This document shows positions 9,393-19,973 of a DNA stretch of 64,000 bases, in pieces. Position numbers and translations under genes: made by a program. The first letter of the stretch is position 1; each line of letters opens with the position of its first letter. The DNA is taken from the NCBI GenBank assembly GCA_023212725.1, contig JALBYF010000013.1:1-64000 (forward strand), in the 5' to 3' direction. The stretch comes from Tranzscheliella williamsii (Eukaryota > Basidiomycota > Ustilaginomycetes > Ustilaginales > Ustilaginaceae). The notes beneath the pieces are model-generated. The model was given only the letters and a program-made list of their open reading frames with translations. It had not been told where the DNA came from and did not search any database.

Positions 9393-11856
9393 CAAGCAGA
9401 CGAACGTGTACGCAGGGTCGTATACTCACCCCCACTTCCAGCTCGGCACCATCATGTGCCATGGACGTAGTACTGTTCTTGCGTGTTATCTGAAGCACGG
9501 CGTGGAATACCCCAACTATTTTCCGATTTCCTCGCCCCAATTCTTGACAAAATTATCTTTCGTGATGTGTACTTTTCATATTTCTTGAGAAAGAAGGCTT
9601 GTGACTACGCCATCGGCTTCCAGCGGTTCTGAAAGGTCGGTAAGCAGACGCGCCTGGAAGAAGCTGGTTGGCAGAGACTCAACGTGCAACGCCTCGATAC
9701 GTAACCGACATATAAGGCTGGTAGGCAGGGCATGCAAAGGCGAACGTTAAAGGGATCGCATTGCAGAATCTAGTTGCTTCAACCATGACTTTGTGACTTT
9801 GTGTCGATAGAGGGGCACGTGATGGGGCTTGTCGCGATATCGAAGACGCGTGGGAGTCGAATTTTGAATGCGGAATGCGGGCCGGCTGGCTTGAAAGTAG
9901 CACTTCGCAAGCATGGTGGCTGGGCTCAAGCGACAGGCAATCCATCTGCAAGGACCTGCAGCTGATCTTTGCACTCTTTGCACCCGTCCCGGGAGTGAAC
10001 CCCTATACAGGGCGCGCCTAGCGGACGGAATTGCCAAGCGAGGCAGCCCACTACGGACGTAAAAACGCAGACATAGAAAAAGTGTGCCTAGGAGCATAAG
10101 GTTTGAACAACGGCGGGCGCGTGTGCTATGGAGAGCAGGGCGCTTAGATAGGCCATGCACCATGCAGACATAGCGTACTCCCGGGGAGGACGGCAGTAAT
10201 GCAAGCTGCACGGCGACCAGGCGCCGCATTCGTCCGCCACAATCGCAACCTCCGCGACTACGTAACTAGGGCAGTGCCACATAGCTAGGCGATAAGTGTG
10301 CGAGACGATAAGTGCCGCGTTAAACCCACCTCATACTTGCCGGACAACGCACGTTGCGGCCGCCACACGAATGATCGGCATCAGACTTCTTCTCTATGGT
10401 AGTATAGTGAGCCATGTCGCCGCTTTCTTTCCGTAAGAAGTCAACTGCTATATGAAAGGTACAGATCGCTCTCGCTTCTGCTTCAGATGAGGAGCCCGTC
10501 TGCAGCTTGCACTTCGTACCTATCAGCGAGAAGAGGAGGTGAGTACTCTCAGGGCGGTTCGGCAGCAACCGAATAAGATTAGGCTCAAGCGCAGAACGAT
10601 CCAAGGATGTTGGGTGACGGAGCATTCTATCTGTCATAGTCAAAAAACACGCTTCTCGCGAGTCTTTGGGAAGCAAGTCCAAAGATGAGTTGCACATTGC
10701 GGTTATTCAATTCTAGTCGCAGTTGATACTTACAGACGCGTCTCAACTCGTGCCAAAGGTCACATGAGAAGAGGCGCGTCTCGATAGCCCGGTTTATCGT
10801 TCTGAAATACAAACACACACACAATATTTTCGCAGACACGTACAACTGCCGTTGTCTTGCTTTTCAAAGAGCCGCCCATCCATGACACCATTAAACGGAT
10901 CTCAAATTGAAGAATGTACGACTGCATTGCTTCTTTACGAGAGCATATCTCTCCTGCTGCAAAGGCTGCTGTTGATAGCAAGTGACTGAGGAGGCGCAAG
11001 GCTTGTCAGGGGCAAAAAGGATTGCGTTCCAGTCCATTCTTTCCCCTTCAAGTCGGGGCTGATTCGACAATGTGAACTACGCCAGGCACAGGAATCTACC
11101 AGCATACCATCTGTCGGCAGTAGCCGCGTCAACCCTGCCTCCGAGGACGAATCGCAGGCTAGTTACAAGTTAGCTCTCTAAACAGAATAGCAATACAGCG
11201 AGCCGACCAGCATCAGTCGATGGGAAGCTTGAACGTCTGTGTCGATGACTGACTCGCTGTGTGACGTGAATTGAGCAAGCGATTCAGGAGCGGCTAACTT
11301 GGCTGGGCCCTTTGAATCGCTCCGACCGTGGTGGAGCGTGGCGGACGTGCTTGCGACTGAGCCTCGCTTCGCGCCTGATGAACACGTCTTTGGCGTGCCA
11401 TTTTGCATTTTCCAATATCCGACTCTCTCACACATCACTGACTGACTTGCACTCTCAATCGGGTCCCCTTCCATCCTACTACACCATCACTTCTATCATC
11501 GCCTCTCGTCCGGACTTATCACGTTTTATCACCATATCCTTATCTTCAGTCTTTCAGCTATACTCGGCCTGATCGCTACCGCAATCGCAACACTCCCTTC
11601 AGCACCGGCCATCTCTGTCTTGCGTCCAACAATTCTCCACCGTCGCTGGCATTCACATACATGCTGATTGGTCGAAACATATAGCAGCCTTCAGCGTGAA
11701 TCCAACCGATCTAGCATTTCCAGATTCAGCGGCCTGTCACTGGCTAGCCTAAACGGCCCAGGTCACGGGGCACAGACAACCAGAGAGAAAGGAAGGTACG
11801 GTTTTGCATCTCAACGCGTTGCCTCTTCACAGTCGGACCTGTTTGCCCGCCATCCG
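9393..11856. other. Gene-poor region between CLIP-170 and Wee1
   Basis: Several minus-strand open stretches occur (9747-10229, 10320-10697, 10760-10999, 11178-11474), but none has recognisable domains or consistent coding character. A GT...AG intron-like segment rich in TG repeats lies near 10800-10830. Wee1 leader sequence probably occupies the 3' end. The frame of Wee1 stays open upstream to about 11668 without an ATG, so an extra 5' exon may lie here. Confidence 0.45.
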
Positions 11857-14800
11857 ATGTCCGCCAAGTCTTTGCGCGCTCGCAGTCAGATTAGCACACG
11901 GCACAGTATGGTGGATCCGTGCTTGGATCCTTTCAACTCGCCCCAGAAGAAGGCATCTTCTGCTCACAATCTTGAGACCCAATTTGCCTCACAAGTCACC
12001 ATGACACCGCCACCCAGTTTTGGTTCCAGCACCCATCAGCATTCGCCATTCGCATCGTGGATGAACCAGATGCCTTCCGCACCAGCGACCGACGCGCGGC
12101 TTCAGACCGGCTCTATACCTCGGTCTCACGCGTTTTCTTCTCTCGCTCCCTTATCCAAGCTATCGGCATCATTGGCATCAACCTCAGCTGCTTCGGACCA
12201 GGAAAACGATCAGCAGCTTTCCACAAGGCCAAATCAGCTCAAGAGAACTGTTCCTGTCCAACAGCTACCACCTTTCAAGGCCGATGAAGGGCTTCCAGAT
12301 ACCTCCCACAGGACTTCCAGTTTCTGGCATCACCGTGATCCGAACACTGGATCCCGGTGCAGCTCAAGCTCTGCCTCTGCCGCTCATGGAAGTGACTCTA
12401 CGCCCTTGCCTGGGATCTCAAGTCACTCGGTCTTGCCGGAACCCACCAGTGAGCAGGCGAGCCTTCCCCAGAGTTTCTCGACCCGACGCCCGCAGTCGCC
12501 GACCTTGACCTATTCGGCCGCCTCGAGCTCTGAGGATGTCGACATGGAACTCGACTCGGATGACGATCTCCATCCTTTGCCGCCCGCTTCACCGTCGCCT
12601 TTTTGCGTTCAGCCCTTGTCCACCCAGGCCAATACCCCGGCATGCGTCAAAGCAGGCGAGTGTATGCTTCAACCTGGTGTTCGTGCTTCACATCGATCAA
12701 ATCGTCGGACCTCTTCAACAGCAAGCAGCTCATCGGGCCCTTCGGCTACCGACTCGTCGAGGCGAGCATATGCTACGCATTCCCGATCACCATCATATAC
12801 AAAATTAGCCAGCAATCTTGGGCCCGACTTGGCCTGGCAAACACCAGCGAGGAGACGCTCATCCACAAACGCAAATTCAGAGCAGATCGATGAAGTGCTG
12901 CCGACCCCTGCACGTTTTCCTCATCAGCGCTTGAGTCGTCACCGCGCTTCTTCTTCGGCTGCTCTTCAGAGACCGCTGACGGAATTCTTAACACCTCGAA
13001 GCACTAGTGCCTCTGCCATGCTTGGCGACAAACTCCCAGGGGCAGCAAATCTCTTTGAATTCGCAACACAGCCGCGACCGGTCACTCGTGCCCTGGACTC
13101 GGCCATGGACAGCACGCCCCTTCGAGATATCAAACGGCGATCGCCCAGCGCTTCTCTGGCTTCGTTTGCGTCTGGCAAGCTGTTTGAGCACGAAATCGAA
13201 GCTGCAAGATCCGGAAAGTCTGTCCACTCCCCGGCCAAGATTATCTATGGCGAAACAGTTGTCGGCACGCCAGCACGTCGAGGAACAAAAGGAAATCATC
13301 TCTTTTCACACGCCAACACGGCCGGTGCTGTTGCTTCTGCCCTAGAGACGCCAGGCTATGGACTTGGCGGCACACCTTCTTACACAGCTGACGATAGTGG
13401 CGTGGCCTTTGGCGATGAATCGCGATACGCCAGGAGTCAGAAGAAGAGACACGTTACTGCCTCCAAGGCTATGGCGCACGATTCTCCTGTACTCGCTTCG
13501 ATGCGTGCATCCGGTAACATCAAGAGTCCACCCACTCAGAAGCTGACGGCCTCGACCTATGGTACATCAGGCCGGTGGGATTCCAGCTTTCACGTCGACT
13601 CTCCTGCACCACGTCCTGTCAACAAAACGTGCTTTCCTTCCTACGGCCAGAGGGAGAGATCAGGTCTGTCGTATGAAACCACGTGCTCTCGATCCAGTGA
13701 CCTTGGCACCACTCGTGATTCTGCTCGATCGTCCCCTGATCATGCACCACGGGCCAGGTCCAGGACGACCTTGGCTAGCCCCGCAAGAGGGGTGCACCAA
13801 CGTGGAACTACCTCGGAAGCCGCCGACAACAATCAGTATCTGACGCCACAGAACTTCAAGAGTGTCAAGCCTCTGCAAGCCGCCTTCATGTCGACAGGAC
13901 TAGTTTCGAAACGCAACCGTGGTCGCGAGAATTCAGATGGCGCTGACGGCATTGAGGCTCTACCGTTCCCACCAAAGCCGAACTTTGGCCATGCCTTGGG
14001 GTTACGAGAGGTGGTGGCCGCCGCGTCTGCTCACGCGGCCGCTGCTAGCGACCGTCCGAATCAATCAATGCCCGACACGCCTGTCAAGAAATCCACATCT
14101 TCAAGTCTGGTCCCATTCCCCAAAACTGGTTCAGCACTTAGACCCAAAGTGGGCGCAGGAGCCTTTTTGGGTCCGTCTCCACTGGGCGTACAATCGCCAG
14201 CGACGGGCTCAATCTCACGTCAGAGTAGCTTCAGCTCTCCGCTCCTTGCTGATTCTTGCGATAGTCCTACCTTTAATCTTCTGGCCTTGAGCCCTCCCAA
14301 TGCTAGCACTCCCGGCTTTCCAGCTGGCCGGCAGGGCCACCCCGCCGAGCAAGGCAACCTACTAAGTCGGACGTCAACTCAGCCCGAGGCCAGCCGCTTC
14401 CAATCCTTTGCAGCAGAGGAGTCCACAGAGGATGAGGGCAGTCTCTCGGATGTTGCTCGCAGTCCTAGCGTACAAACAGGCAGGTTAAGAGATGCACATA
14501 AGCTCCAGAAGGGCAAAAGGTCGCCAACCGACTCTGCACACGCACGCAAGCCACTCTCGGTTAACGTCGCCAAGGCCATGGCTGCGCCGAAAGCCTTGCG
14601 AGTCCGTTCTGCAGGTCTAGGACGGAGGCCGATGAGTAGATACAATAGCTTCGGAACAGACAATGGAGCTCAAACCGATCCGGCCGTTCCCGACCACACT
14701 GGCTTGCCTCCGTCGACGCCTCTATCTGCTGCTTCGCCTTTACTGCCAGGCCAAGCAGAGGTAATACCCATGACCCCGACGCGAAGCGGAGCACAGATCA

Positions 14801-16521
14801 AGTGGTTCGAAGCGGCGCAAGTTTTGACCACGCCGTCGCCTTCCTCACGACGTCAAGCCGCGCAGAGGTTACGTGCCCATCGCCTCGAATTGTTGCAGAC
14901 GCGCCGAAAGTCGAAACTCTCTGAATCAGCGACGTGCCAGGACACACCGCTGAAGCAGACTCCCACACCGGGGACTTCGGTCCGGGTAGATGATGACTCC
15001 TACTTTGCTAATTCGCAGATAAGCCGGTTAGATAGCCGCTTCGTCGTCGAAGAGGTCATTGGCTCGGGCGAGTTCAGCGAAGTGGTCAAAGCTGTTTCCA
15101 AGTCAACTGGATATGCCTACGCTGTGAAGCGGATGAAGAAGGCCTATTCTGGACCCAGGGACCGCTTACGCAGACTTGAAGAGGTCGATGTGCTGCGTCA
15201 GCTATCTACCTTGAGCAAGCCTCATCCCAACATTGTATCTCTTCTCGATGCTTGGGAAGAGGAGGGACACCTCTACTTGCAACTAGAGCTCTGCCCGCTT
15301 GGCTCTCTTGCCTTTTTTCTGGAAGAGTACGGGCAGCAAGTTGGAGCTCTCGACGAGCCTCGGCTCTGGAAGATTCTCGCAGAGCTTTCAAGCGGCCTAG
15401 GCCATATTCACGGTCACGAAATCCTTCATCTCGACTTGAAACCTGCCAACATCCTCATCACGGAACACGGCAGTCTGAAGATCGGCGACTGTGGCATGGC
15501 GACCAGATGGCCACCGACCGACGCCGAGACGATTCTGGAGGGTGCCAATGTTGGGGCCAGAGGTGACTCGGCGCTGTTCGGAGCAACCAGCGAGCAGTGG
15601 CCAGCGAGACGGGGCTTGGAGAGGGAGGGCGACCGCGAGTATCTGGCGCCGGAAGTGATCTTCCGGGGACAATACAGCAAAGCTGCGGATATCTACAGCC
15701 TGGGGCTGATTCTTTTGGAGGCAGCTGGCAATGTCGAGCTTCCTGACAATGGCGAGCCGTGGCAAAAGCTTCGACGTGACGACTTTTCGGATCTGGATCT
15801 GAGCGCCTTGAGCGGGACCATGTTGCGCGTCTTGGAGAGCCTGCTCAGCTCTGATCCCGAAAAGCGACCCTCGATCGAAGAGATCGACAGCATGGCCGTA
15901 CTGCAAACGGTACGCTCGATCATGTCACGAGGTCTTTCGGCGTCAGAGATGGATCAGCTGCCTGAATTCACCGAATCATCCACCTCCGAGTCCATCTCTG
16001 GTCTGGCCGAGAGCTCGTCTGCCCAATCGGTTCAGAGCGAGTCTTCGCAGGCGACGGCTGGATTGAGCGACTCTGACGCCGACTCGAGCATGGCCGAACT
16101 TTCGGAATCTGGATCGGCACTCGGACTGACGGGCCTAGCAGCGTCGGTCTCGGGTCAGACCTCCATCTCGACTTCGGCAAGCTCGCACGGCTCGAACCCT
16201 GTACTCAAGGTTCGGGGTGCTTTGATCCAGGAACCCGAAGAAGAGTTTTTGCGCGAAGTCGTTGCTGCAGACGCGGCCAACCGACACCTCCAACTGCACA
16301 GCGGCCGTAGCGACCACTGCAGCCAATCTGATTACTCTTCCTCTATTTCTTCCGTCGGGTCTTCGGTGGGGTCGCCTACCAAGTTTCAACAGCGGGAATG
16401 GCACTTGCGACGGCCGCTTGCGCCAGTGCAACCACTTGGCCTTCACGATGCGCTCGAGAAGGGCCGAAAATTCGCGATGGATAATGCTGCGGCCCGCGAC
16501 CACATGGATCTCGATGAGTGA
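11857..16521 (+). CDS. wee1: Wee1-family mitosis inhibitor kinase
   Basis: Tyrosine kinase that restrains mitosis by phosphorylating Cdk1. 1554 aa from the first in-frame ATG (11857). The frame is open 63 codons further back (from 11668, a TTG) and those residues look protein-like, so a short upstream exon may be missing; the sequence just before 11688 resembles a 3' splice site. Residues 1 to about 1050 are disordered and Ser/Pro/Thr-rich with many SP/TP sites. The kinase domain spans about 1061-1345: Gly loop IGSGEFSEV, VAIK-type lysine in YAVKRM (K1091), catalytic loop HLDLKPAN (D1193), metal loop GDCGMAT (D1211), and the Wee1 signatures EGDREYLAPEV and LEAAGNVELPDNGEPWQKLR. The Phe of DFG is Cys here. 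A Ser-rich tail follows. The LPDNG...WQKLR block separates Wee1 from other kinases. Confidence 0.95.
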   Translation: MSAKSLRARSQISTRHSMVDPCLDPFNSPQKKASSAHNLETQFASQVTMTPPPSFGSSTHQHSPFASWMNQMPSAPATDARLQTGSIPRSHAFSSLAPLSKLSASLASTSAASDQENDQQLSTRPNQLKRTVPVQQLPPFKADEGLPDTSHRTSSFWHHRDPNTGSRCSSSSASAAHGSDSTPLPGISSHSVLPEPTSEQASLPQSFSTRRPQSPTLTYSAASSSEDVDMELDSDDDLHPLPPASPSPFCVQPLSTQANTPACVKAGECMLQPGVRASHRSNRRTSSTASSSSGPSATDSSRRAYATHSRSPSYTKLASNLGPDLAWQTPARRRSSTNANSEQIDEVLPTPARFPHQRLSRHRASSSAALQRPLTEFLTPRSTSASAMLGDKLPGAANLFEFATQPRPVTRALDSAMDSTPLRDIKRRSPSASLASFASGKLFEHEIEAARSGKSVHSPAKIIYGETVVGTPARRGTKGNHLFSHANTAGAVASALETPGYGLGGTPSYTADDSGVAFGDESRYARSQKKRHVTASKAMAHDSPVLASMRASGNIKSPPTQKLTASTYGTSGRWDSSFHVDSPAPRPVNKTCFPSYGQRERSGLSYETTCSRSSDLGTTRDSARSSPDHAPRARSRTTLASPARGVHQRGTTSEAADNNQYLTPQNFKSVKPLQAAFMSTGLVSKRNRGRENSDGADGIEALPFPPKPNFGHALGLREVVAAASAHAAAASDRPNQSMPDTPVKKSTSSSLVPFPKTGSALRPKVGAGAFLGPSPLGVQSPATGSISRQSSFSSPLLADSCDSPTFNLLALSPPNASTPGFPAGRQGHPAEQGNLLSRTSTQPEASRFQSFAAEESTEDEGSLSDVARSPSVQTGRLRDAHKLQKGKRSPTDSAHARKPLSVNVAKAMAAPKALRVRSAGLGRRPMSRYNSFGTDNGAQTDPAVPDHTGLPPSTPLSAASPLLPGQAEVIPMTPTRSGAQIKWFEAAQVLTTPSPSSRRQAAQRLRAHRLELLQTRRKSKLSESATCQDTPLKQTPTPGTSVRVDDDSYFANSQISRLDSRFVVEEVIGSGEFSEVVKAVSKSTGYAYAVKRMKKAYSGPRDRLRRLEEVDVLRQLSTLSKPHPNIVSLLDAWEEEGHLYLQLELCPLGSLAFFLEEYGQQVGALDEPRLWKILAELSSGLGHIHGHEILHLDLKPANILITEHGSLKIGDCGMATRWPPTDAETILEGANVGARGDSALFGATSEQWPARRGLEREGDREYLAPEVIFRGQYSKAADIYSLGLILLEAAGNVELPDNGEPWQKLRRDDFSDLDLSALSGTMLRVLESLLSSDPEKRPSIEEIDSMAVLQTVRSIMSRGLSASEMDQLPEFTESSTSESISGLAESSSAQSVQSESSQATAGLSDSDADSSMAELSESGSALGLTGLAASVSGQTSISTSASSHGSNPVLKVRGALIQEPEEEFLREVVAADAANRHLQLHSGRSDHCSQSDYSSSISSVGSSVGSPTKFQQREWHLRRPLAPVQPLGLHDALEKGRKFAMDNAAARDHMDLDE

Positions 16522-18095
16522 ATCGTCAAAGCAAGGGTCAGGCGAAGAAAGCACCTATGATGACGACTCCGCCAGCCCTCCTTTGCATCTGTCTTACAAC
16601 CGTACCTGTGGGCAGCAATCCAACTCGTAGTTGACTGCAATGCCAAGTCACCTTGAATAGCAGATCACGGCAGATCTTTTCTCTTAGACTAGCCACTTCT
16701 GCATGGCGTATCCTATTTTGTACCATATCATCCCATACAGTCTCATCACCGGGCCCATCTGTAAAACTACCATGCTCGTTCCCACCGCATCTAGATACCA
16801 CGCTTGTCTCTGCAATACACGACGCTTCCGCTACATGCGATGCTATTAAGCTTAGGTCTGCCGGCCTGATGCCGAGGTCTGATAGAGTCAGGATCGGCAG
16901 TCGGCAGCCGGCAGCATCGAGCCGCATTGGATCGGGGACGATTACGAGCGCGGCCGATTCGGGCCTACATGACCGAGGGGCGGCGAGGAATTGATACCAA
17001 TGCGGACGCACTTTGCGCTAGGCGTGTGGAAAGGTACGCGCGAGCGTCGATGTTAGAGCATGACGGCAAGCACCGATGCACGTTTTCGAAGCCCGACGAT
17101 CTTGGACCCTGGTGCGCGCCCGAATCCTCATCGCTGCGAAAGGCACCCCAGAATCCCACCGCCGCGCATCTATTCACATTCACAAATGCGGACGCGAGCT
17201 CGACGTCGGATCTGCGCGGCCTCTGCCGATGTTGAAAGTGGAGCGGCGCGCCCGAACTTAAGCCAAACTTGTTCCTGGCCAACGTCCACCGTTTCCAACA
17301 CTCACTCCAATCACACTGTGACTGCCTTCGCGCTGGAGTGTGACACCCGTATAGACCCGTGCGTGCTCATATTGTTGGTCGTACGCTGTTCTGCTTGGTG
17401 CGACATTGAGCGAGGTCGCGGGAGAATCACAATCCCAATCATAATGGTTGGGCAGCTGCGTCACGGCAATCCTGAATCTTCTTGGGTGTTTTCCGCGTGC
17501 TGAAAAAGGAAACTTTCAAAGTCATGTTTTTGCGTTAAGATTTACGATGGCACTGGACCCTTCCCACGCCGCGAGAGCCAAGTCAAGTTGCGAGCCGGAT
17601 CGAGACTGGCAACATCTCATGGCCTTTCGAGCGGCTCGGGCGCTGCCAGAAGCAAAGCATGGCCGACTTGTGCGCTGCTTTTGGCTGAGCGGCTGACTTT
17701 CTTGTACAGACCCATGGCTTGGCCTAACTCCGTCCGCCAGATCGCTCTCCCACCATCATCCTCGTTCTCAATCCGATCCGGGTCCAGTCCAGCCCCCAAC
17801 CTTCCGTCACCATCTCCACCCCGCAATCCACCCCCTTCCATCCAATCTGCAGTCGTCTGGCGCATTGGCTCCATTTGACACCCTCTCGACAGTCTCCCTC
17901 CACCGCCCTCCATCTACCCTCTCCACTGCTTCATCGTTCCCCTGCTTCACTGCTCGACTGCTTCACTGGCTTGACTTGTCTTACTGTTCGACTGCTTGAC
18001 TGCTGCTTGGTGCTTAGATACCCCTCATAGACTATCAATAGCTTAGCGCATTGCGTCCATTCCACGGATAGAACAGTCAGACGTAGAGTAAGAAG
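16522..18095. other. Intergenic region, Wee1 to GH26-like gene
   Basis: No supported gene. Short open stretches on both strands (16538-17011, 17060-17503) lack domain character. The last 400 bases are pyrimidine-rich and end in short imperfect repeats of CGACTGCTTCACTG, which look like promoter or leader sequence of the next gene. Confidence 0.45.
17941..18012 (+). repeat. Imperfect CT-rich tandem repeat (CTGCTTSACTG-like)
   Basis: Successive variants of CTGCTTCACTG / CGACTGCTTGACTG follow one another, about 85-155 bases before the GH26-like start. This is a pyrimidine-rich promoter or leader tract; no function can be assigned from sequence. Confidence 0.5.
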
Positions 18096-19196
18096 ATGCC
18101 CGCCACAATCAACCATCTCGCGGCTCGGGCCGTCCAGAACCCTTTGACACTGAATGGCCTCCCCATCGGCTTTATTCCTGATGTAGGATCCGACGGAGGA
18201 AATGTGCAGACCATGGTCGGGATCAACAACCTTCTGGGCAATGCTGGCCAGTCCTATGCTTACGGCTTCTACGATCAAGTACAGACCGGCACTACCTACA
18301 CCGGCTCCAAGCTGCTGGCCAACGCTCAGGACATTTACGACTCTGGCGCCATCCTCGAGGCGACCATCATGCCTGTCGGCTCCTGGTCCGGCTTCACCGC
18401 CGTCGAAAACTCACAGGCCAAGGCGGTCTGCAATGTCATGAAGAAGTTTACCGACGCCGGTGTCGAGGTGCGTCTGCGCTTTGGCCACGAGGTCAACTAC
18501 TACGTCACAACCGGCGAGTATGCACCGGGAAAGGACATGGGCGTTTCCGAGTTCAAAGCGGCCTGGGCACAAGTAGCCGCCGCATGCAAGGAGGTGGCAC
18601 CGAGTGTCAAGATGTGGTACTGCCCCAACGCCGCCAATCTGACCGTCTACGAGACCTACATGCCCGATGACTTTAACTCCACCGTCCAGATGATTGGCGT
18701 CGATTTTTACCCGGCCTCGACCGAGCTTGCGACAGCGAGCAACTATATCCAGACGGTTAAGCCCTTCCACGACAAGTATTCTTCTGAACAAGTCCCATTT
18801 GTCATGGCCGAGGCGGGCACGCATGCGCTTGGTTCCACAGTCGAGCAACGTATCCAGTGGCTCCAGACGCTCACTTCGGACCAGGTCAAGAGCGCGCTGC
18901 CGAATCTCGAGAGCGTAACCTGGTACAATGCGCTGCGACGGACCGATGTACTCTCCAACGGCGTCGGTGGCGATTTCCGCATTCTGGATCCGGGCAACTC
19001 GAGTTTCCCCAATGATGTGGCGCTCGCCATCTTCCCCACCACGGCGGCCTCGACAACCACATCGGCACAGCCCAGCGCGACCAGCCTGCCGCCCTCGCTG
19101 CGCACGTCCGGTGCACGTGCGCACGCCGCATCTCTCTCGCTTACTGGCCTCGCCATCACCGCACTCGCCACGCTCGCCGCCCTCACCGCTCTCTGA
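18096..19196 (+). CDS. GH26-like glycoside hydrolase with GPI-type C-terminal tail
   Basis: 366 aa from the ATG at 18096. The two acid clusters expected of clan GH-A are present: RFGHEVNYY (E132, acid/base; GH26 enzymes have HEMN or similar) and FVMAEAGTH (E239, nucleophile). Segment MIGVDFYP and a Trp-rich C-terminal core (WYNALRR) fit a TIM barrel. GH26 enzymes are mainly endo-beta-mannanases, so a mannan-type substrate is inferred, not shown. After about residue 315 comes a Ser/Thr/Ala linker, then a 20-residue hydrophobic end (LSLTGLAITALATLAALTAL), as in GPI-anchored proteins. No N-terminal signal peptide is visible in this frame: a stop lies four codons upstream and no upstream signal exon could be found. 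Either an exon is missed or the protein is unusual. It is convergent with the small secreted protein gene. Confidence 0.75.
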   Translation: MPATINHLAARAVQNPLTLNGLPIGFIPDVGSDGGNVQTMVGINNLLGNAGQSYAYGFYDQVQTGTTYTGSKLLANAQDIYDSGAILEATIMPVGSWSGFTAVENSQAKAVCNVMKKFTDAGVEVRLRFGHEVNYYVTTGEYAPGKDMGVSEFKAAWAQVAAACKEVAPSVKMWYCPNAANLTVYETYMPDDFNSTVQMIGVDFYPASTELATASNYIQTVKPFHDKYSSEQVPFVMAEAGTHALGSTVEQRIQWLQTLTSDQVKSALPNLESVTWYNALRRTDVLSNGVGGDFRILDPGNSSFPNDVALAIFPTTAASTTTSAQPSATSLPPSLRTSGARAHAASLSLTGLAITALATLAALTAL

Positions 19197-19427
19197 TACC
19201 GCCTTGACCCTTCACATTCTGCCCATGGACAGTGCCTGGCTCTATTTCCTGTACCACCTATCGCTTAGCCACGCAACGGATGCCTTTCTCTGCGTATTGA
19301 GTTATCATCGCACTCTTTGTTTCAGTTCGGAAGGCATGCTGTTCTCGTCGCGGATGTGGTGCTGCACAAGACGGAGGGATGTCAAGCTAAACAGCGGAAG
19401 CAGTGACGCGCTTTGGAGGCGGCCGTG

Positions 19428-19449
19428 GCGCGCACGCACGCACGCACGC
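19428..19449. repeat. GCAC tetranucleotide repeat
   Basis: About five tandem GCAC units directly after the stop codon of the minus-strand secreted protein gene. Simple-sequence repeat in its 3' UTR. Confidence 0.7.
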
Positions 19450-19919
19450 TCACAGCCAGATCCAGCCGTCCTTCGGGCAGATGGTCGGTTGATCGATCAT
19501 ATCGCCGTCGGCGCGGGTGAAGGAGCAGCAGTTGCTGTGTACCGTGTGCATGTTGGTGATGTAGGTGATATCCTTGCCATTCACATTCCTGTAGAGGGTG
19601 ACACCTGGCTGGCAACTTAGGGCAAAGACTGCGGTTGGGAGTGTTTAGTCAACGGCCATGCGGGGCGTCAGGGGTGGGGGTTTTGGTGCGGGCGCCGGTA
19701 CTTACAGTGCATTTTGCCGGACCAGACCAGGTCACTCGGGTGCGAGACGCTGAAGGGAAACAGGAGGTGCTGGAGGCGCGCGCACAGGTAGCCCGGGCGT
19801 GCCGCGGGCGAGCAGCGCCGCTTCCACTCTGCGTCATCCTGAGAGCCGGGGCTGCCTTGCGCTGCCACAGCGGCGCAGAACAGCAAGGCAATCAACAGAG
19901 CACGCATGATTCGAGACAT
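19450..19919 (-). CDS. Small secreted cysteine-containing protein (candidate effector), two exons
   Basis: Not recognised as a known family. Exon 1 is 19919-19706 and exon 2 is 19628-19450, with a 77-base intron (GTAAGT donor, GACTAAAC branch-like site, GCAG acceptor). The join gives 130 aa with no internal stop. Residues 1-20 (MSRIMRALLIALLFCAAVAA) form a clear signal peptide, and a second in-frame ATG at 19907 would shorten it by four residues. The mature part is about 110 aa and has six cysteines, including an adjacent pair (SNCCSF), so up to three disulfides are possible. No membrane anchor is seen. A TATA box lies about 50 bases upstream of the start. Size, signal peptide and even Cys number resemble fungal secreted effectors or surface proteins, but this is a class resemblance only. 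Confidence 0.7.
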
Positions 19920-19966
19920 GGCTGCCAGTGTGATAGCAGTAAGCAGAGTCCACCCAGCCCGCACTG

Positions 19967-19973
19967 CTTTATA
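19967..19973 (-). promoter_or_regulatory. TATA box of the small secreted protein gene
   Basis: TATAAAG on the minus strand, 48 bases before the start codon at 19919, in GC-rich surroundings. Spacing implies a very short leader and a tightly regulated promoter. Confidence 0.6.

Noticed and set aside
9747..11474. Series of minus-strand frames between CLIP-170 and Wee1
   Set aside because: No domain, no consistent splice pattern, no conserved motif visible.
11312..11572. 86-codon plus-strand frame before Wee1
   Set aside because: Ser/Thr/Leu-rich, looks like Wee1 leader; at most an upstream open frame (ATG at 11378).
16538..17503. Frames of 105-157 codons on both strands after Wee1
   Set aside because: Overlap each other, low information, no domain.
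19382..19615. 77-codon minus-strand frame
   Set aside because: Out of frame with the spliced secreted-protein exon 2, which explains the same bases better.
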